Shown: one piece after another, positions 55,758-64,000 of the stretch
Layout of the letters: every line of letters begins with the position of its first letter
Position numbering within the stretch: the first letter of the stretch is position 1
Origin: Roseibium marinum
GTDB lineage: Bacteria; Pseudomonadota; Alphaproteobacteria; Rhizobiales; Stappiaceae
DNA length: 64,000 nt
Reading direction: 5' to 3'
Assembly (NCBI RefSeq): GCF_002906165.1
Contig: NZ_PPCN01000004.1
Span: forward strand, 124,001 to 188,000
Position numbers and translations under genes: made by a program
The notes under the pieces: model-generated
The model's database searches: none
The model's input: only the letters and a program-made list of their open reading frames with translations
Told to the model about the DNA's origin: nothing

Positions 55758-57497
55758 GTGAAGCAGATTTTATTTTTGTTTTTGGTTTTATTTCTTTCCG
55801 CGACCGTCGCTCAGGCTGAACGAAAGGTGGCTCTCGTCATCGGCAACTCGGGCTACGAAAACGTTGCCAGGCTGAAAAACCCCGATAACGATGCTCGAAG
55901 CATGTCCGGAAAGCTAACCGATCTCGGCTTTGACGTGACCACCGGTGTCGATCTGAATCTCAGGGACATGCGTAAGACCGTCAGGGAATTCATCAGAAAG
56001 CTGGAAGGTGCGGATCTCGCGCTGTTCTTCTATGCCGGACACGGCCTTCAGGTGAAGGGTGACAATTATCTGGTTCCGGTGGACGCGCAACTGGGCTCCC
56101 ATCTCGATCTCGACTTTGAAGCCATGCCGGCCAATCTTGTCCTGAACGCCATGGAACAGTCCACAAAGGTCAATCTGGTGTTTCTGGATGCCTGCCGGAA
56201 CAACCCGTTCACGGAAAACCTCGCCCGTTCCATGGGAACGCGTTCGGGAGCCGTTGGCCGCGGCCTTGCCAAAATCGGTTCCGGTGTCGGCTCGCTCATC
56301 TCTTTTGCCACGCAGCCGGGCAATGTCGCCCTTGACGGCGACGGCAAGAACAGCCCCTTCACGACCGCGCTCCTGAAACATCTGGGCACACCGGGCCAGG
56401 ACATTACCCGCGATCTTGTCATGGTGCGCCGGGACGTGCTGGCAGCCACCAATGGGCAACAGGTACCCTGGGACAATTCCTCCCTGACGGGAGAGGTCAT
56501 CCTGAAACAGATGGAAATCGTCAAGCCACCGGAGAAAAAGCGCCCTGATATCAATCCGCAGATTGAACTGACCTATTGGGACTCCATCAAGTCCGGTGAA
56601 AACGTCGCCTATTTCGAGACCTACCTCAGCCGTTACCCGAACGGTCAGTTCGCCGACATCGCACGCATACGCCTGGTCGATCTGAAGGCCAGGGCGGAAA
56701 ACGAGCAGGACAGGCAGGTCCAACAGGATACATCCGGGGAAATCGCCTTCTGGCAATCCATCCAGAACTCCACGCGGCCGGAAATGTTCGAGACCTATCT
56801 CGATCAGTATCCGGAAGGCATCTACGCAAGGCTCGCACATCTGAAAATCGATGCCATCAAACAGAAGGCGGAAGCGGATGCGCGCGCCAGTGTGCAAGCG
56901 GCGGCGGATGCCGCGGCGGCTGTCACCAGAAAGGAAACCGCGGATACACCGGCGCAAGACCTCACAGTCGCCGTGCTGACGCCGGAAGAAACGCCGGCCT
57001 CACCCCTTCCCGAGAGCACCAGCCGCACGCTTACCCCGCAAGAGCTTGCGACATCCATGCAGACCGAGCTGAATCGTATCGGCTGCTCGGTCGGCAGGAT
57101 CGACGGGGATTGGGGCAACCGGAGCCGCCAGGCGCTCCGGACCTACGGCCGCGAAAGCGGGATAGACCTCGCCTCGCTCGATCCGGCCCCTGCCGTTCTG
57201 GACCAGCTCAAGCGCGCGACGGGCCGGGTTTGTCCGCTGACCTGCGGCCGCAATCAGGAACTCAAGAACGGCAGATGTGTCGCTGTAGGGCAGGATACGC
57301 CCGCGAAAAGCGGTACCAAGCCGAAGACCACCGCGAAAGCCAACGAAAACTGCCCATCGGACCCCACCGCTTATGGCAATGCGCTGATCGGGAAAGCCCA
57401 CGGATCAGGGCGTCAGACCCTGACCCATCCATGCGGCAGAAAATTTATCTGCGGTGGGTCGAGGGCATCCTGGACGCTGTCCTGCAGATGGCTCTAA
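55758..57497 (+). CDS. Secreted caspase-like protein with repeat and C-terminal domains
   Basis: This 579-residue exported protein has a signal peptide at residues 1-20 (cleavage after AQA). Residues 22-255 are a caspase-fold C14 domain with the dyad His95 (FFYAGHGLQ) and Cys146 (FLDACRNNP). Two related helical repeats of about 43 residues follow (YWDSIKSGENVAYFETYLSR and FWQSIQNSTRPEMFETYLDQ). After a Pro/Thr/Ala linker comes a peptidoglycan-binding-like segment (LNRIGCSVGRIDGDWGNRS) and a Cys-rich tail. It converges with the DUF2336 gene, 6 bp apart. Confidence 0.88.
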   Translation: MKQILFLFLVLFLSATVAQAERKVALVIGNSGYENVARLKNPDNDARSMSGKLTDLGFDVTTGVDLNLRDMRKTVREFIRKLEGADLALFFYAGHGLQVKGDNYLVPVDAQLGSHLDLDFEAMPANLVLNAMEQSTKVNLVFLDACRNNPFTENLARSMGTRSGAVGRGLAKIGSGVGSLISFATQPGNVALDGDGKNSPFTTALLKHLGTPGQDITRDLVMVRRDVLAATNGQQVPWDNSSLTGEVILKQMEIVKPPEKKRPDINPQIELTYWDSIKSGENVAYFETYLSRYPNGQFADIARIRLVDLKARAENEQDRQVQQDTSGEIAFWQSIQNSTRPEMFETYLDQYPEGIYARLAHLKIDAIKQKAEADARASVQAAADAAAAVTRKETADTPAQDLTVAVLTPEETPASPLPESTSRTLTPQELATSMQTELNRIGCSVGRIDGDWGNRSRQALRTYGRESGIDLASLDPAPAVLDQLKRATGRVCPLTCGRNQELKNGRCVAVGQDTPAKSGTKPKTTAKANENCPSDPTAYGNALIGKAHGSGRQTLTHPCGRKFICGGSRASWTLSCRWL

Positions 57498-57503
57498 AGG
57501 GCT

Positions 57504-58658
57504 TCAGGCGGCCGCTGTGGTCAGCAGTCCGCCGTTCCTGATCAGCAGGCGCGCTTCCAGCCGGGCGACATCGATGGCGAAACGGCGGAGGAATGCGGTG
57601 ACATCCTCATCCGCTCCCAAAGCCCCGTCCTGCATTTCCGCAAGCAGGGTTTCCGTCAGCATTCTGGCTTCGTCGAGCGCCAGATCGTAGGTGAAGTCGG
57701 CATCGGCCTGACGGGCAATGTCGATGGCCAGCAGGAACGCCTGATGCGCCCTGAGCGGCAGGCCGGCCTTGCGCAGCATCGCCTGCAGGGCCGAGCGCCG
57801 GACCGTTATCAGGAGACTGCACAGGCGCGGCAGCGGCACCTGGCCCAGATTGGCAAGGGCGGCCGCGAAGAATCGCAGGCGTCCGCAACATACCGCGCGC
57901 AGCAGCAGGCGGGTGGTCAGTTTGCCTCTTACCCGCAGATGTTCAACGAAATCGGACAGATCCTCCACGCTGGCTTCCAGAGCCAGACGCAGCACCACCT
58001 TGTCTTCGGCGTCGCTCAGGAATGTATGTCTTTGATGTTCGGGAACCCGTTCCAGCACGATCGGATGGTCGTCCAGGTTCTCGGCCAGCCGCATGAGCAG
58101 CTCATAGCGGGTCGGCAGAGGCAGGTCCCGCGTTTTCAGGAGTTCGTCGCAGATGTCCGGACGGTTTTCGAACCGTTGCGCCAGACGCAGCAGCGAGGAT
58201 TGCAGCACCTGTGCGCTGGTATTGCGCAGCAGCGTCCGGCAGGAGATTTCACTGCCGACCTCGCAAACCGCGGCACAGATGGACGCGGGCAGCCCGGCCC
58301 GCTCCGCAATCGCGCATTGCACCGCATCGCTGCCCTCAGCGAACAGATCCACCAGCTCGGCATCCGACAGAATTGGAGAGAATTTGAGGACCGGGACCGC
58401 GACTTCATCGACATCCCCCGCAAGGCACCGCACGACATGAGCCGGCGCATACGGACTGGCGGCGAGAAACTTCGCGATCGCCTTGCGCACCCCCCGGCTC
58501 GGGTCATCCAGAAGAATTGTCAAAGCCGCAACCATGCTGCTCCATTCCCGGCTACCGGGCTCCGCTGCCAGACAGCGCTCCGCGAGTTCCTGCGCGGCCT
58601 GGATGTCCAGGGTGCTCTCATCATCGTTATTCAGCTGTAGAATGTCGTGTACGGTCAT
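57504..58658 (-). CDS. DUF2336 family protein
   Basis: This 384-residue, entirely helical cytoplasmic protein matches the DUF2336 layout. It has HEAT-like repeats in the first 240 residues (LAERCLAAEPGSREWSSMVA; LTILLDDPSRGVRKAIAKFL) and a conserved C-terminal half (RVRGKLTTRLLLRAVCCGRL). DUF2336 proteins are restricted to alphaproteobacteria and are often linked to motility or cell-cycle genes. The start region has a CtrA half-like TTAA-N7-TTCA about 50 bp upstream. The biochemical role is unknown. Confidence 0.85.
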   Translation of the reverse strand: MTVHDILQLNNDDESTLDIQAAQELAERCLAAEPGSREWSSMVAALTILLDDPSRGVRKAIAKFLAASPYAPAHVVRCLAGDVDEVAVPVLKFSPILSDAELVDLFAEGSDAVQCAIAERAGLPASICAAVCEVGSEISCRTLLRNTSAQVLQSSLLRLAQRFENRPDICDELLKTRDLPLPTRYELLMRLAENLDDHPIVLERVPEHQRHTFLSDAEDKVVLRLALEASVEDLSDFVEHLRVRGKLTTRLLLRAVCCGRLRFFAAALANLGQVPLPRLCSLLITVRRSALQAMLRKAGLPLRAHQAFLLAIDIARQADADFTYDLALDEARMLTETLLAEMQDGALGADEDVTAFLRRFAIDVARLEARLLIRNGGLLTTAAA

Positions 58659-58759
58659 GGCGGTGAAACAATCTTCCCAAGTGTCGGATGTTATCCTGAC
58701 ATCAAAGGCTTAACGATCGGTTCACCATAATTTTAACAAGGGTGGCCGGTTTCCGAAGA

Positions 58760-60076
58760 TCAGGCCGGCGGCAGCAGATCCTTTTGTTCCTCTTCCGCCT
58801 TCAGGCGCAAAAACCGCGTGAGATCCAGCGGCCCGCCCTGGTCGGCCAATGCCAGTTCCTGGGCCGCCACCTGATTGGAAGCACCGGACAACCCACCGAA
58901 CAGAGCCACTTCATCGATAGCCGCGAACGCTGAAGCGAACCGGGGATTGACCCCGGCCTGTGTGGACCCGTCGTCATTGCGGAACAGCGCTTCGAACGGA
59001 TTGACGGTTTCAGCCGCCTGAAAAGCCGACAGGACACGAGTCGTGGCTTCGTCCGCGGCACCGCCATTTATGGAGGCCTCGGCCGGATCCTGCGGTGCGG
59101 TTCCGCCGGGAGTTGCCGCAACCCGTTCCTCCTGAAGGAAAACGGCGCTCGCCGCCGGGCCGGTGGACTGGCCGGAGCCGGAACGCGTTTCGGGAAGCGC
59201 AAGGCGCGCCTGCGCGAATTCCGGCGAAATCCGGTTCGAAAGCGCCAGCGCCGCCTCACCCGCGGCGGCCAACTGGACGGACGCGGAAGGCTTGGAGCGC
59301 ATGGCGAAAGCGGCTGCCGGATCGCCTGCCAGATGATCGAAGGAATTCTGGTTGACGCCCGGTGCGCCACCTTCCGGTTTCGCGTTCGGCAAGGCAGCCA
59401 CACTGGTGAGCGCACCGGAGGTCCGCAGGTTCTTCTTGCCGCTCACTCCGGCGATCATGCTCACCGCATCATGCTTTGAAACGATGACCTCATAGACCTC
59501 CTGCATCGATCGGGCGGTGCCGTTGCGATTGTAGAAGATCGGTTTGTTTGCCCTTGCCTGGGCGGAAAACATGCTGTCAGCCCGCACGTCCGGATTTGCG
59601 GCCGTGGTTTCAATCAGCTTGCTGGCCCCGTGCGCTCCGAGAAAATGCGCCATATAGAGCTCGCCATCCGACGGCTCCCGGCCGATTCTGTTCTCAAGAT
59701 AACTGGCGTTTTTCTGTGTCAGCGCGCCTGCCATCATGGACGAGATTTCAGGATCCTTGCGCAGTTCGAGAATCTCGCGCCGCATCTGGGGATCGCTGAC
59801 GTAAAATTTGCCGTTCTTGCTCTGTTTGATCTGATCGGAGTATTTGTCCAGGCCGTGTGCCGGCCCGGCCTCCTTCATCGTTTCCAGCCATGTCGATTCA
59901 ATGAACTGGAACAGCCCGGTCGCGCTCGAGGTTTTCGCCTTAGCCGCAGGATTGAACGACGATTCTCGTGCAGCGGTCTTCACCAGGTAGTCGAATGACG
60001 TACCTGTTGAACTACTCGCAGACTGAAACGCTAGCTCGATCCGAGACGCGATCGAGGTGGTGTCAGCTACTTGCAT
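58760..60076 (-). CDS. SLT-type lytic transglycosylase
   Basis: This 438-residue protein has an N-terminal lysozyme-like domain. The catalytic Glu38 is in TAARESSFNP, with ATGLFQFIESTWLETM next to it. The C-terminal half is low-complexity, Ala/Ser/Pro-rich and probably disordered. No classical signal peptide is visible, a pattern of flagellum-associated transglycosylases exported by the flagellar or another route (inference). A perfect CtrA site lies 70-84 bp upstream of the start. Confidence 0.85.
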   Translation of the reverse strand: MQVADTTSIASRIELAFQSASSSTGTSFDYLVKTAARESSFNPAAKAKTSSATGLFQFIESTWLETMKEAGPAHGLDKYSDQIKQSKNGKFYVSDPQMRREILELRKDPEISSMMAGALTQKNASYLENRIGREPSDGELYMAHFLGAHGASKLIETTAANPDVRADSMFSAQARANKPIFYNRNGTARSMQEVYEVIVSKHDAVSMIAGVSGKKNLRTSGALTSVAALPNAKPEGGAPGVNQNSFDHLAGDPAAAFAMRSKPSASVQLAAAGEAALALSNRISPEFAQARLALPETRSGSGQSTGPAASAVFLQEERVAATPGGTAPQDPAEASINGGAADEATTRVLSAFQAAETVNPFEALFRNDDGSTQAGVNPRFASAFAAIDEVALFGGLSGASNQVAAQELALADQGGPLDLTRFLRLKAEEEQKDLLPPA

Positions 60077-60145
60077 GACCCTGTCTCCTCGACGGAACTA
60101 AATTATGACTTCGTTAACCTTAGGGCTCACTTCACGCTCAAAAGG

Positions 60146-60160
60146 TTAACAATACCTTAA
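60146..60160. promoter_or_regulatory. CtrA binding site upstream of the SLT gene
   Basis: TTAA (60146-60149), 7 bp, TTAA (60157-60160), with C after each half: a full match to the CtrA consensus TTAA-N7-TTAA. It is the clearest feature of the 376-bp gap 60077-60452 besides the hairpin at 60350. Confidence 0.65.
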
Positions 60161-60349
60161 CAACACACAGGTGGTGGACAGAGCAACTACAGGCGCTTCT
60201 TTTTTACTTCTGCCTGCGGAGTTCTACGCATGTGATCTGCCGGATTTGTGGACATCAAAGGCCATCCGGACTTTTTCTTGGGAAAAAACGCTAACAAAAA
60301 ATCTACTGATAATTCGAAATACTGGTGAGTCGGCAACCCTTAAAGCAGA

Positions 60350-60374
60350 AAGACGCCGACTTCAGCGGCGTCTT
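60350..60374 (-). terminator. Terminator after the flavin reductase gene
   Basis: AAGACGCCG and CGGCGTCTT (9-bp perfect stem, 7-nt loop) lie about 80 bp past the stop of the minus-strand gene at 60453. TCTGCTTT follows on that strand. Confidence 0.6.
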
Positions 60375-60452
60375 CTCAAGTGTCATATCCGCAGCGCCGC
60401 GGATCTTCAAAGCCGGATACCGTCGTCAAACCCTCTTGTCTGCATTCCTGAC

Positions 60453-61055
60453 CTAGACCTTCGGCCGGGCCATCTGGAAGACTTCGGTAACGACGCCGTA
60501 GTCCATGTAACCAAGGCGCGACAGCGGCTTGTAGCGGGTGACATCCACACGTCCATCGACAATGACACTGTCATCGATGTGAACGCCGACCACCTGACCC
60601 ATAACCATGTAACTGTCGGTTTCCGCGCCGTCGAGGCCCTTCAGATGCAGCGTCTGCAGATGCTTGCACTCAAGCGCGGTCACCGCTTTTGCGACCCGGG
60701 GCGCCTTGACCAGCCTGCAGGGCGCCATGTCCAGACCGGACAGATCGAATTCCGACGTTTCGTGCGGCACGGCCGCGGACGACACATTCATCTCGTCCTT
60801 CAGGTCCCAGCTTGCCATGTTGCAGACGAATTCACCGGTCGCGTCCACATTCGCTACACTGTCCTTGTAGCCGGTGGACGAAAACATCACGATCGGCGGC
60901 CGGTCGCAGACACAATTGAAAAAGCTGTACGGCGCGAGATTGGCCCGTCCCTCTCCGTCCAGAGTGGAAATCCAGCCGATGGGCCGCGGAGCGACGATCG
61001 CCTTGAACGGATTGTGGGGAAGGCCGTGATTATTCTTTTCCGTTTCGTAAAACAT
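60453..61055 (-). CDS. Flavin reductase-like FMN-binding protein
   Basis: This 200-residue protein has the split-barrel flavin reductase fold (DIM6/NTAB type). Family landmarks are VAPRPIGWISTLDGEGRANLA, the FFNCVCDRPPIVMFSS strand pair, and DATGEFVCNMASWDL. It likely binds FMN and uses NAD(P)H. It begins 3 bp after the nitroreductase-like gene stop, so the two are co-expressed. Confidence 0.88.
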   Translation of the reverse strand: MFYETEKNNHGLPHNPFKAIVAPRPIGWISTLDGEGRANLAPYSFFNCVCDRPPIVMFSSTGYKDSVANVDATGEFVCNMASWDLKDEMNVSSAAVPHETSEFDLSGLDMAPCRLVKAPRVAKAVTALECKHLQTLHLKGLDGAETDSYMVMGQVVGVHIDDSVIVDGRVDVTRYKPLSRLGYMDYGVVTEVFQMARPKV

Positions 61056-61058
61056 TGG

Positions 61059-61655
61059 CTACTCGGTCTCCGTCCATGTGGTGATCAAATCCGAAAGCTC
61101 GGGGCGCGGACGCTCGAACGGCGGCTGGGTCGGCGTGCCGATCTGCACGAAACCGGCGAACCGCTCGCCCTGACGGGCACCGAGGTAACGGGCGGCCTCG
61201 TCGTCGAGGCAGTACCATTCGCTCAGCCATTGCGACACAAAACCGGAAGCGGCCGCGGCCGTCACCAGGTTCATGCACACAGCGCCAGCCGAGAGTTGCT
61301 GTTCCCAGAGCGGGATCTTCGGGTGTTCCGTGGCCGTGCTGAGGACGCCGACCACGAGCGGCGCCCTCGTGAAACGGGTCAGTTCCTTTTCGCGCTGATC
61401 CTGATCGAGCGGTCCGTTCCTGCGCTCGCAGAGCTCCGCCAGCCAGGCGCCGATCCGCTTTCCCTGCTCCGCCCGGTACAGAACGAAGCGCCAGGGAATC
61501 AGCTTGCCGTGATCGGGCACGCGCGCGGCGATGGTCAGGATGTCTGCGATCTGCGCCTCGTCCGGTCCCGGCCCCGTCATGGTCACCGAAGGATGTGAGC
61601 GCCGCTTTCGTAGGAATTCGAGAGTTTCCGGAGAACCGGAATGAAAACTCGGCAT
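61059..61655 (-). CDS. Nitroreductase-family protein (YdjA-like)
   Basis: This 198-residue FMN-dependent oxidoreductase has RRSHPSVTM near the N-terminus (FMN phosphate contact), a PDHGKLIPWRFVLY central motif and the AVCMNLVTAAAASGFVSQWL dimer helix. The ATG at 61655 has AGGA seven bases upstream; ATG 61682 and TTG 61721 are in-frame alternatives. It forms an operon with the flavin reductase. The substrate is not predictable. Confidence 0.88.
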   Translation of the reverse strand: MPSFHSGSPETLEFLRKRRSHPSVTMTGPGPDEAQIADILTIAARVPDHGKLIPWRFVLYRAEQGKRIGAWLAELCERRNGPLDQDQREKELTRFTRAPLVVGVLSTATEHPKIPLWEQQLSAGAVCMNLVTAAAASGFVSQWLSEWYCLDDEAARYLGARQGERFAGFVQIGTPTQPPFERPRPELSDLITTWTETE

Positions 61656-61704
61656 GAACGTGTCCTGTTCAGATAGTCGCATTTGCAACCATCCCCCTAA
61701 TCGA

Positions 61705-61721
61705 TTGACCATATTTGTCAA
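61705..61721. promoter_or_regulatory. Imperfect palindrome upstream of the nitroreductase gene
   Basis: TTGACCATATTTGTCAA has 5-bp perfect outer arms (TTGAC/GTCAA). It sits 50-66 bp before the chosen start in the 328-bp gap 61656-61983, consistent with an operator for an unlinked regulator. The rest of that gap shows no other supported feature. Confidence 0.4.
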
Positions 61722-61983
61722 CTTCTAGCACCTGAGCGTTGAAAGGATTGTGCCCAATCGGCGCTTCGTTCCATTCAAACGAGGCAAAAAGCGGATCCTG
61801 TCGCTCCGAATGAAGTCACGCATTTCAACATCGGCAAGGATATGGGTGACATTCCGGCGGACACCAGGTCCGTTTTCCTTCCATGGTCTTGAATTTGCCC
61901 GATTTTCAGTCCCAATAAAGAAAAAGGGCTTTCGACTCAAAAGACGGGTTTTCCCGTCGGGGAAAAATGATATTGAAGTGGGC

Positions 61984-63087
61984 ATGTTGAACGCAGGAAC
62001 TGTTTCAGGCCGGATGTTTTTCGCAAGTCGCATCATCAGGAGTGTGTTGCTTCCGTTGATGCTTTTCGCGTCCCTGCTGTCCGGCGGCGGCCTTGCGGCC
62101 CATGCGCAATCCACGCAGACGCCTCTTCCACCCGCGGTCAAGCCCGATCCCAACGCGCCTTCCGCCCCGCCTGAAGAGCCGATCATCAATCTGCTCGACC
62201 GGGAGCCTGAGCCGCTCTTTTCCGATACGCTGGTCCCCTATGCTCCCGCACGCTCCGTCACTACGGACGTCCTCGAAGGCCTGGACCAGGGCGCCCTCTA
62301 TCTTATGGCGAAACTCACGCCGGACAGTTCTCCCCTGAATGACGGCCTGATCTGGCGCATCTACTCCGAGACCACAAATACCGACGGCCGGCTTCAACTG
62401 GTGGCGACTTCGCAGGGTGGCGACGCGGAATTCCGTCTCGACCCGGGCACCTATCTCGTCCACACCGCCTACGGTTTCGCCCAGGCAACGAACCGGATCG
62501 TGATCGGCAAGGAAGTCCAGTCCAAGATGCTCACCCTCAATGCGGGCGGCATCAAGTTCGGCGCGGCGCTCAAGGACGGGGAGGATCTTGACGACCGGAT
62601 AGTGTCCTTCGACATCTACGGCATGGATTTTGACGAGCGCGGTGAGCGCGATCTGATCGCCAGCAATGTCAAACCCGGCTCAATCCTTCGCCTTTCCGCC
62701 GATACCTATCATGTTGTCAGCCGTTACGGCGACGTGAACGCCGTGGTGCGCGCCGATATTCAGGTCCTTCCCGGCAAGCTGACCGAAGCGACCATATTCC
62801 ACAAGGCCGCGGACATTACCCTGAAGCTGGTCAATGAACGCGGCGGCGAAGCCATTGCCAACACCACCTGGTCCGTGCTGAGCCCTGGAGGCGACATCGT
62901 GGTGGAAGCCACCGGCGCTTTTCCGGATTTCGTGCTGGCCGAGGGGGAATACGAAGCGATTGCCCGCAACAACGGCCGCACTTACCTGCACACCTTCGAG
63001 GTCGCGCCGGGAGAAGACCGCGAAGTCGAAGTGGTCACCAGCATGGCCGAACTGGCAAGCCAGGAAGAAACAGTTTCAAGCAACTGA
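61984..63087 (+). CDS. Exported protein of unknown function
   Basis: This 367-residue protein starts MLNAGTVSGRMFFASR with a hydrophobic signal (about residues 17-38, cleavage after AHA). A Pro-rich linker (TPLPPAVKPDPNAPSAPPEE) precedes a beta-rich body. Three similar beta units are visible, each ending in a strand such as FRLDPGTYLVHTAYG, LRLSADTYHVVSRYG or FVLAEGEYEAIARNNG. These resemble carboxypeptidase-regulatory-like folds repeated in tandem. The frame is open 78 codons further upstream without coding character. I do not recognise a named family. Confidence 0.75.
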   Translation: MLNAGTVSGRMFFASRIIRSVLLPLMLFASLLSGGGLAAHAQSTQTPLPPAVKPDPNAPSAPPEEPIINLLDREPEPLFSDTLVPYAPARSVTTDVLEGLDQGALYLMAKLTPDSSPLNDGLIWRIYSETTNTDGRLQLVATSQGGDAEFRLDPGTYLVHTAYGFAQATNRIVIGKEVQSKMLTLNAGGIKFGAALKDGEDLDDRIVSFDIYGMDFDERGERDLIASNVKPGSILRLSADTYHVVSRYGDVNAVVRADIQVLPGKLTEATIFHKAADITLKLVNERGGEAIANTTWSVLSPGGDIVVEATGAFPDFVLAEGEYEAIARNNGRTYLHTFEVAPGEDREVEVVTSMAELASQEETVSSN

Positions 63088-63158
63088 CCGGTTGACCACT
63101 GCCGCCCTCAGGCCGTCGCGCGGACATCCAGGCAGGTTTCGTTTTTCGAAAAAATACC

Positions 63159-64000
63159 TTACAGGCGCCGTCCAAGCACTCGCTGCGCCTTTACCGCTGG
63201 CGCCATTTCCATGACCTTTGTCTGCAGGAAATCCATGATTTCCTTCTGGTCGCCGAACCCGGACAGGGTTTCGAACGGTATCGGCTGACCGGCGCGGGCA
63301 GTCATCACCGATCCGATGATGCGGCGGAATTCGCGCACCAGCAACGACAGGCGCAGGGTCAGCGAATATTTGCTCACCAGGTGGAACAGCCAGGAGTTCT
63401 GGCCATCGAAATAGAGCGGCAGAACCGTCGCCCTGGAGGAGCGGATCATCTTCGCCGTGAAGGTCTTCCACGGCAGTTCCTGCGCGCGGCCGAACGGCTT
63501 TGCGGCGGTCGCGACACCGCCCCCCGGAAACACGATGATCGTCGTGCCTTCCTGAAGAAGGCGGAGAGCCTCCTTGCGGGTCTGCATATTGGTTTTCAGG
63601 GCTTCCTTGGTTTCCTCGAAATCCACGGGAAGAGAAAACGGCCGGACCTCCGGCACCTTGAGAAGCTCGTTGTTGATCAGGATCTTGAACGGCCGGTTCA
63701 GTTTTTCCGCCAGGGCCAGGATCGCCAGGCCATCGCCGATGCCATAAGGATGGTTGGCGATCAGAACCAGCGGGCCTTCCGGCAGGTTCTGCGGCGGCCA
63801 CTCGCCACCGGCGACGGACACGTTCAGATTGATCAGCCCGAGAAGATCGTTCCAGATATATTCCGACGTGCCGACCATGGTGTCTTTCCACACCTCGTAA
63901 AGGTCGACAAGCTTGCGCCGGCCCGAAAGACCCTCAATCGCCCGAATGGTCCAACGCTTGAGCGGCGGCTGTTCCGGATTGGCGTAACTGAATTCGGTGT
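63159..64000 (-). CDS. Acyltransferase (PlsC-like), 5' end outside window
   Basis: The reverse-strand frame is open to the window end and reads TEFSYANPEQPPLKRW... upstream of the GTG at 63893, so at least 36 further residues belong to the protein. The acyltransferase motifs are NHPYGIGD (His and Asp of NHx4D) and IIVFPGGGVAT. The C-terminus ends VKAQRVLGRRL. It probably transfers acyl groups to a lysophospholipid or related acceptor at the inner membrane. The true start lies beyond base 64000. Confidence 0.85.
   Translation of the reverse strand, partial: TEFSYANPEQPPLKRWTIRAIEGLSGRRKLVDLYEVWKDTMVGTSEYIWNDLLGLINLNVSVAGGEWPPQNLPEGPLVLIANHPYGIGDGLAILALAEKLNRPFKILINNELLKVPEVRPFSLPVDFEETKEALKTNMQTRKEALRLLQEGTTIIVFPGGGVATAAKPFGRAQELPWKTFTAKMIRSSRATVLPLYFDGQNSWLFHLVSKYSLTLRLSLLVREFRRIIGSVMTARAGQPIPFETLSGFGDQKEIMDFLQTKVMEMAPAVKAQRVLGRRL

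Overview
The window comes from a GC-rich alphaproteobacterium. Ribosomal protein and polymerase sequences, the tyr-gly-tuf-trp-secE-nusG order, a perfect CtrA-type site, a DUF2336 protein and a long cyo operon all fit Hyphomicrobiales, and the protein sequences resemble marine Stappiaceae (Labrenzia/Roseibium-like). The genus is my inference; no 16S rRNA gene is present.

Region 1 (1-16.9 kb, all minus strand) is the translation and transcription core: fusA (cut by the window start), rpsG, rpsL, a small acidic protein, rpoC, rpoB, rplL, rplJ, rplA, rplK, nusG, secE, tRNA-Trp, tuf, tRNA-Gly and tRNA-Tyr. Strong sigma70-type promoters are visible before rpsL and before tRNA-Tyr, and hairpins follow rpoC, rplL and tuf.

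Region 2 (17-24.2 kb) is mixed: a MarR regulator whose palindromic operator abuts its start codon, a hotdog thioesterase, rlmB, a secreted YHYH protein, tRNA-Thr, a decayed IS3-family transposase end, a CPBP membrane protease in a gene-poor stretch, and an amidohydrolase.

Region 3 (24.2-35.8 kb) holds cyoABCD (cytochrome bo-type ubiquinol oxidase). Next comes a catabolic-looking cluster: a periplasmic binding protein, LivH, a single-chain LivM-LivG-LivF fusion and a cytosine-deaminase-like amidohydrolase, with a SnoaL-like protein and a GntR/FCD regulator alongside. Three TTGCATRCAA boxes spaced exactly 13 bp apart lie in the divergent promoter region.

Region 4 (35.8-52.9 kb, minus strand) is a complete nitrate assimilation locus: nasT, nasS, a leader with a sigma54 promoter and a long terminator hairpin, nrtA, nrtB, an nrtC-nrtD fusion, a globin, nirB, nirD, a nitrite channel, a PP2C phosphatase-Ser/Thr kinase fusion, cyanase, nasA and cysG. 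Nitrate is imported by Nrt, reduced to nitrite by NasA and to ammonium by NirBD using siroheme made by CysG. NasS/NasT probably gate readthrough of the leader terminator.

Region 5 (53-64 kb) contains a secreted trypsin-like protease, NAD kinase, an Hpt protein, a caspase-like secreted protein, a DUF2336 protein, an SLT lytic transglycosylase behind a CtrA site, a flavin reductase, a nitroreductase, an unrecognised exported protein and an acyltransferase cut by the window end.
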